Position numbers and translations under genes: made by a program. Shown here piece by piece: positions 62,834 to 64,000 of a stretch of 64,000 nt of DNA. Origin of the DNA: Actinobacteria bacterium HGW-Actinobacteria-2 (GTDB lineage: Bacteria; Actinomycetota; Actinomycetes; Propionibacteriales; Propionibacteriaceae); contig PHEY01000008.1 in NCBI GenBank assembly GCA_002841335.1, positions 35,650-99,649 of the forward strand, written 5' to 3'. Position 1 is the stretch's first letter; every line of letters starts with the position of its first letter. The notes under the pieces were generated by a model, which made no database searches, had not been told where the DNA came from, and worked only from the letters and a program-made list of their open reading frames with translations.

Positions 62834-63511
62834 ATGCGTATCATCACAATCAAGCTCCCCGCAGCGAATGCCCACCTCATTCACGGCCAGACCGGAATGA
62901 TCCTGGTGGACGCCGGCACCCGCGCGGCCGTACCCAAACTCCGCGCGGCTCTCGCCCACCTCAAAGTCGATCCGGCTCAGCTGGCCGCCGTCGTCCTCAC
63001 CCATGGTCACGCTGACCACGCCGGTGGAGCTCGCCTCCTCGTAGGCCCGAACGTGCCGATCATCGTTGGGGCCCTCGACACCCCGCTACTCACAGCAGGC
63101 CACAACCCGCCACTGGACCCGACCAACCTCACCGCTCGGATGATTCGGCCCTTCGTCGATCGGCCATTCGATCCCTACCAGCCCGATATCGAGGTTCACG
63201 ACTCGATCGATCTCACTGCTTTCGGTGTGGACGCTGTCGCCACGGTGATCGGCGGACACACCCCCGGCTCCCTGGCCGTTGTCGGGCTTCGGCCAGGTGA
63301 ATCGGCGCTAGTGGGCGACCTCATCCGCGGCGGCCACATGGGCGGGGCGTTGCGGCCCGGTCTCGCGCTGAGGTCCTACTACTCCGCCGACACCGAGCGT
63401 GACCTTGCGCTGCTGCGCACCCTCTTGAAGCAACATCAACCCGCCGCTCTCTATGTCGGCCACGGAGGCCCACTCCCGATTACTGCCGCCGCCGCTCTAG
63501 CTGCTGCCTGA
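62834..63511 (+). CDS. MBL-fold metallo-hydrolase
   Basis: 225 residues. The full metal motif THGHADHAGG is present, with GGHTPGSLAVV (third His), LVGDLIRGG (bridging Asp) and YVGHGGPLP (last His). About 30 % of it resembles the lactonase/hydrolase group that includes YflN-like proteins. Transcribed divergently from a PadR regulator, which often controls detoxification genes. Substrate unknown. Confidence 0.87.
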   Translation: MRIITIKLPAANAHLIHGQTGMILVDAGTRAAVPKLRAALAHLKVDPAQLAAVVLTHGHADHAGGARLLVGPNVPIIVGALDTPLLTAGHNPPLDPTNLTARMIRPFVDRPFDPYQPDIEVHDSIDLTAFGVDAVATVIGGHTPGSLAVVGLRPGESALVGDLIRGGHMGGALRPGLALRSYYSADTERDLALLRTLLKQHQPAALYVGHGGPLPITAAAALAAA

Positions 63512-63795
63512 CCTGCAGGGAAGCACAACCAAGCGGGCCACGCCGCTCGGAGTGAAACACGCACCGGGTTGGCCTCCTCCGACGAGGGTCGGAATCTCCA
63601 AGCTTCCTGCCCTGCGGCTCGTATCGTTATCGCTTCTCCCTAGCCCGTCTCAGATCGCCCCGCGTGAGCACGTCCCGGTCCCATTTCACCCGTGCCCGAC
63701 ACAAAACGCCCGTACAGATGGCGGTTCGCTCAGACCCTTCCCTTGGTACAGAGAAGCCTCAGAGATATTGGATGGCTGGCCGGTTCGATGTGGGC

Positions 63796-64000
63796 TCAGG
63801 TCTCGGTTCTGTTGCTCACCCCTTCGGTCTCATCCTTGGCTTTGGTTCGCCAATAGGCGAGGTTGTTGCGGATGGTGAGCGTGTCGTGGTGTTTAGGGCC
63901 AAGGACCTCCACGTGGAGGGGGAGGAGTTCTTCGAACCCGGCCACGGCCCCGGCAAAATCACCCGCCCGACCGCGCCAAGTGGCGAGGTTGTTGCGAGTG
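63796..64000 (-). CDS. Partial tetratricopeptide-repeat protein (C-terminal 67 residues)
   Basis: The frame enters from the right edge and stops at 63796-63798. It reads RNNLATWRGRAGDFAGAVA and LLPLHVEVLGPKHHDTLTIR NNLAYWRTKAKD in outline, two copies of the RNNLA-W-RG-AGD motif of kinesin-light-chain-type TPRs. In actinobacteria such repeats often end large NB-ARC/STAND NTPases or TIR proteins. The gap 63512-63795 holds nothing recognised. Confidence 0.75.
   Translation of the reverse strand, partial: TRNNLATWRGRAGDFAGAVAGFEELLPLHVEVLGPKHHDTLTIRNNLAYWRTKAKDETEGVSNRTET

Noticed and set aside
1..64000. tRNA or rRNA genes
   Set aside because: I looked for T-loop GTTCGAATC-type signatures and rRNA-like stretches and found none convincing; a covariance-model scan would be decisive.

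Overview
The window is high-GC actinobacterial DNA. Evidence for this is heavy GTG start use, ATGA/GTGA gene overlaps, many leaderless genes with a TANNNT box 6-7 nt before the start codon, an IdeR/DtxR-type iron box, and MprAB-like, Nei2-like and DUF3152-like genes. The gene mix (pta-ackA, secreted Ig-like modules, dispersed palindromic repeats) suggests Propionibacteriales; that placement is inference, because no rRNA or tRNA gene was found.

Region 1 (1-13371) is dominated by phosphorus scavenging and DNA repair. It holds a truncated lipoprotein that looks like a metallophosphoesterase, helicase Lhr overlapping a Nei2-type DNA glycosylase, a secreted ExeM/NucH-type nuclease, a secreted UshA-type 5'-nucleotidase, an ion channel and an MBL hydrolase. 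The three secreted phosphoesterase-like genes are preceded by similar 11-bp GTTAC direct repeats, a candidate Pho regulon. Region 2 (13436-17692) is an IdeR-box-controlled efeUOB ferrous iron uptake operon followed by a divergent sigma-like gene.

Region 3 (17735-23411) is the standout: a LysR regulator divergent from FBPase, phosphoribulokinase, class II aldolase and a form II RuBisCO with every catalytic residue at Rhodospirillum rubrum numbering. The layout copies a proteobacterial cbbR-cbbFPAM operon but lacks transketolase. Further on (30525-34946), an FAD/Fe-S 2-hydroxyacid dehydrogenase with a divergent GntR/LldR-type regulator and matching operator could handle D-lactate or glycolate. 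The pta-ackA operon and glutamate decarboxylase point to a fermentative or microaerobic life in which RuBisCO may act as an electron sink.

Region 4 (23495-55768) is mostly ordinary chromosome: OTCase, LMW tyrosine phosphatase, an MprAB-like two-component system, the rpsF-ssb-rpsR-rplI operon, three secreted proteins with shared Ig-like modules, two tandem miniature HTH paralogues, a CoA-disulfide reductase-rhodanese fusion under a CsoR/CstR-like operator, acyl-CoA synthetase, endonuclease IV, and a hydrolase/TetR pair. Three dispersed repeat families lie between these genes.

Region 5 (55769-64000) looks like an accessory island. It starts with an origin-like stretch (DnaA-like boxes, an 18-bp palindrome, iteron-like repeats) and continues with small unknown proteins, a PIN-domain protein, a KAP P-loop NTPase, a TIR-domain protein with an unrecognised C-terminal part, a PadR/MBL pair, and the end of a tetratricopeptide-repeat protein. 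Its content resembles bacterial defence islands, though no known system is complete here. No CRISPR array or transposase was seen.
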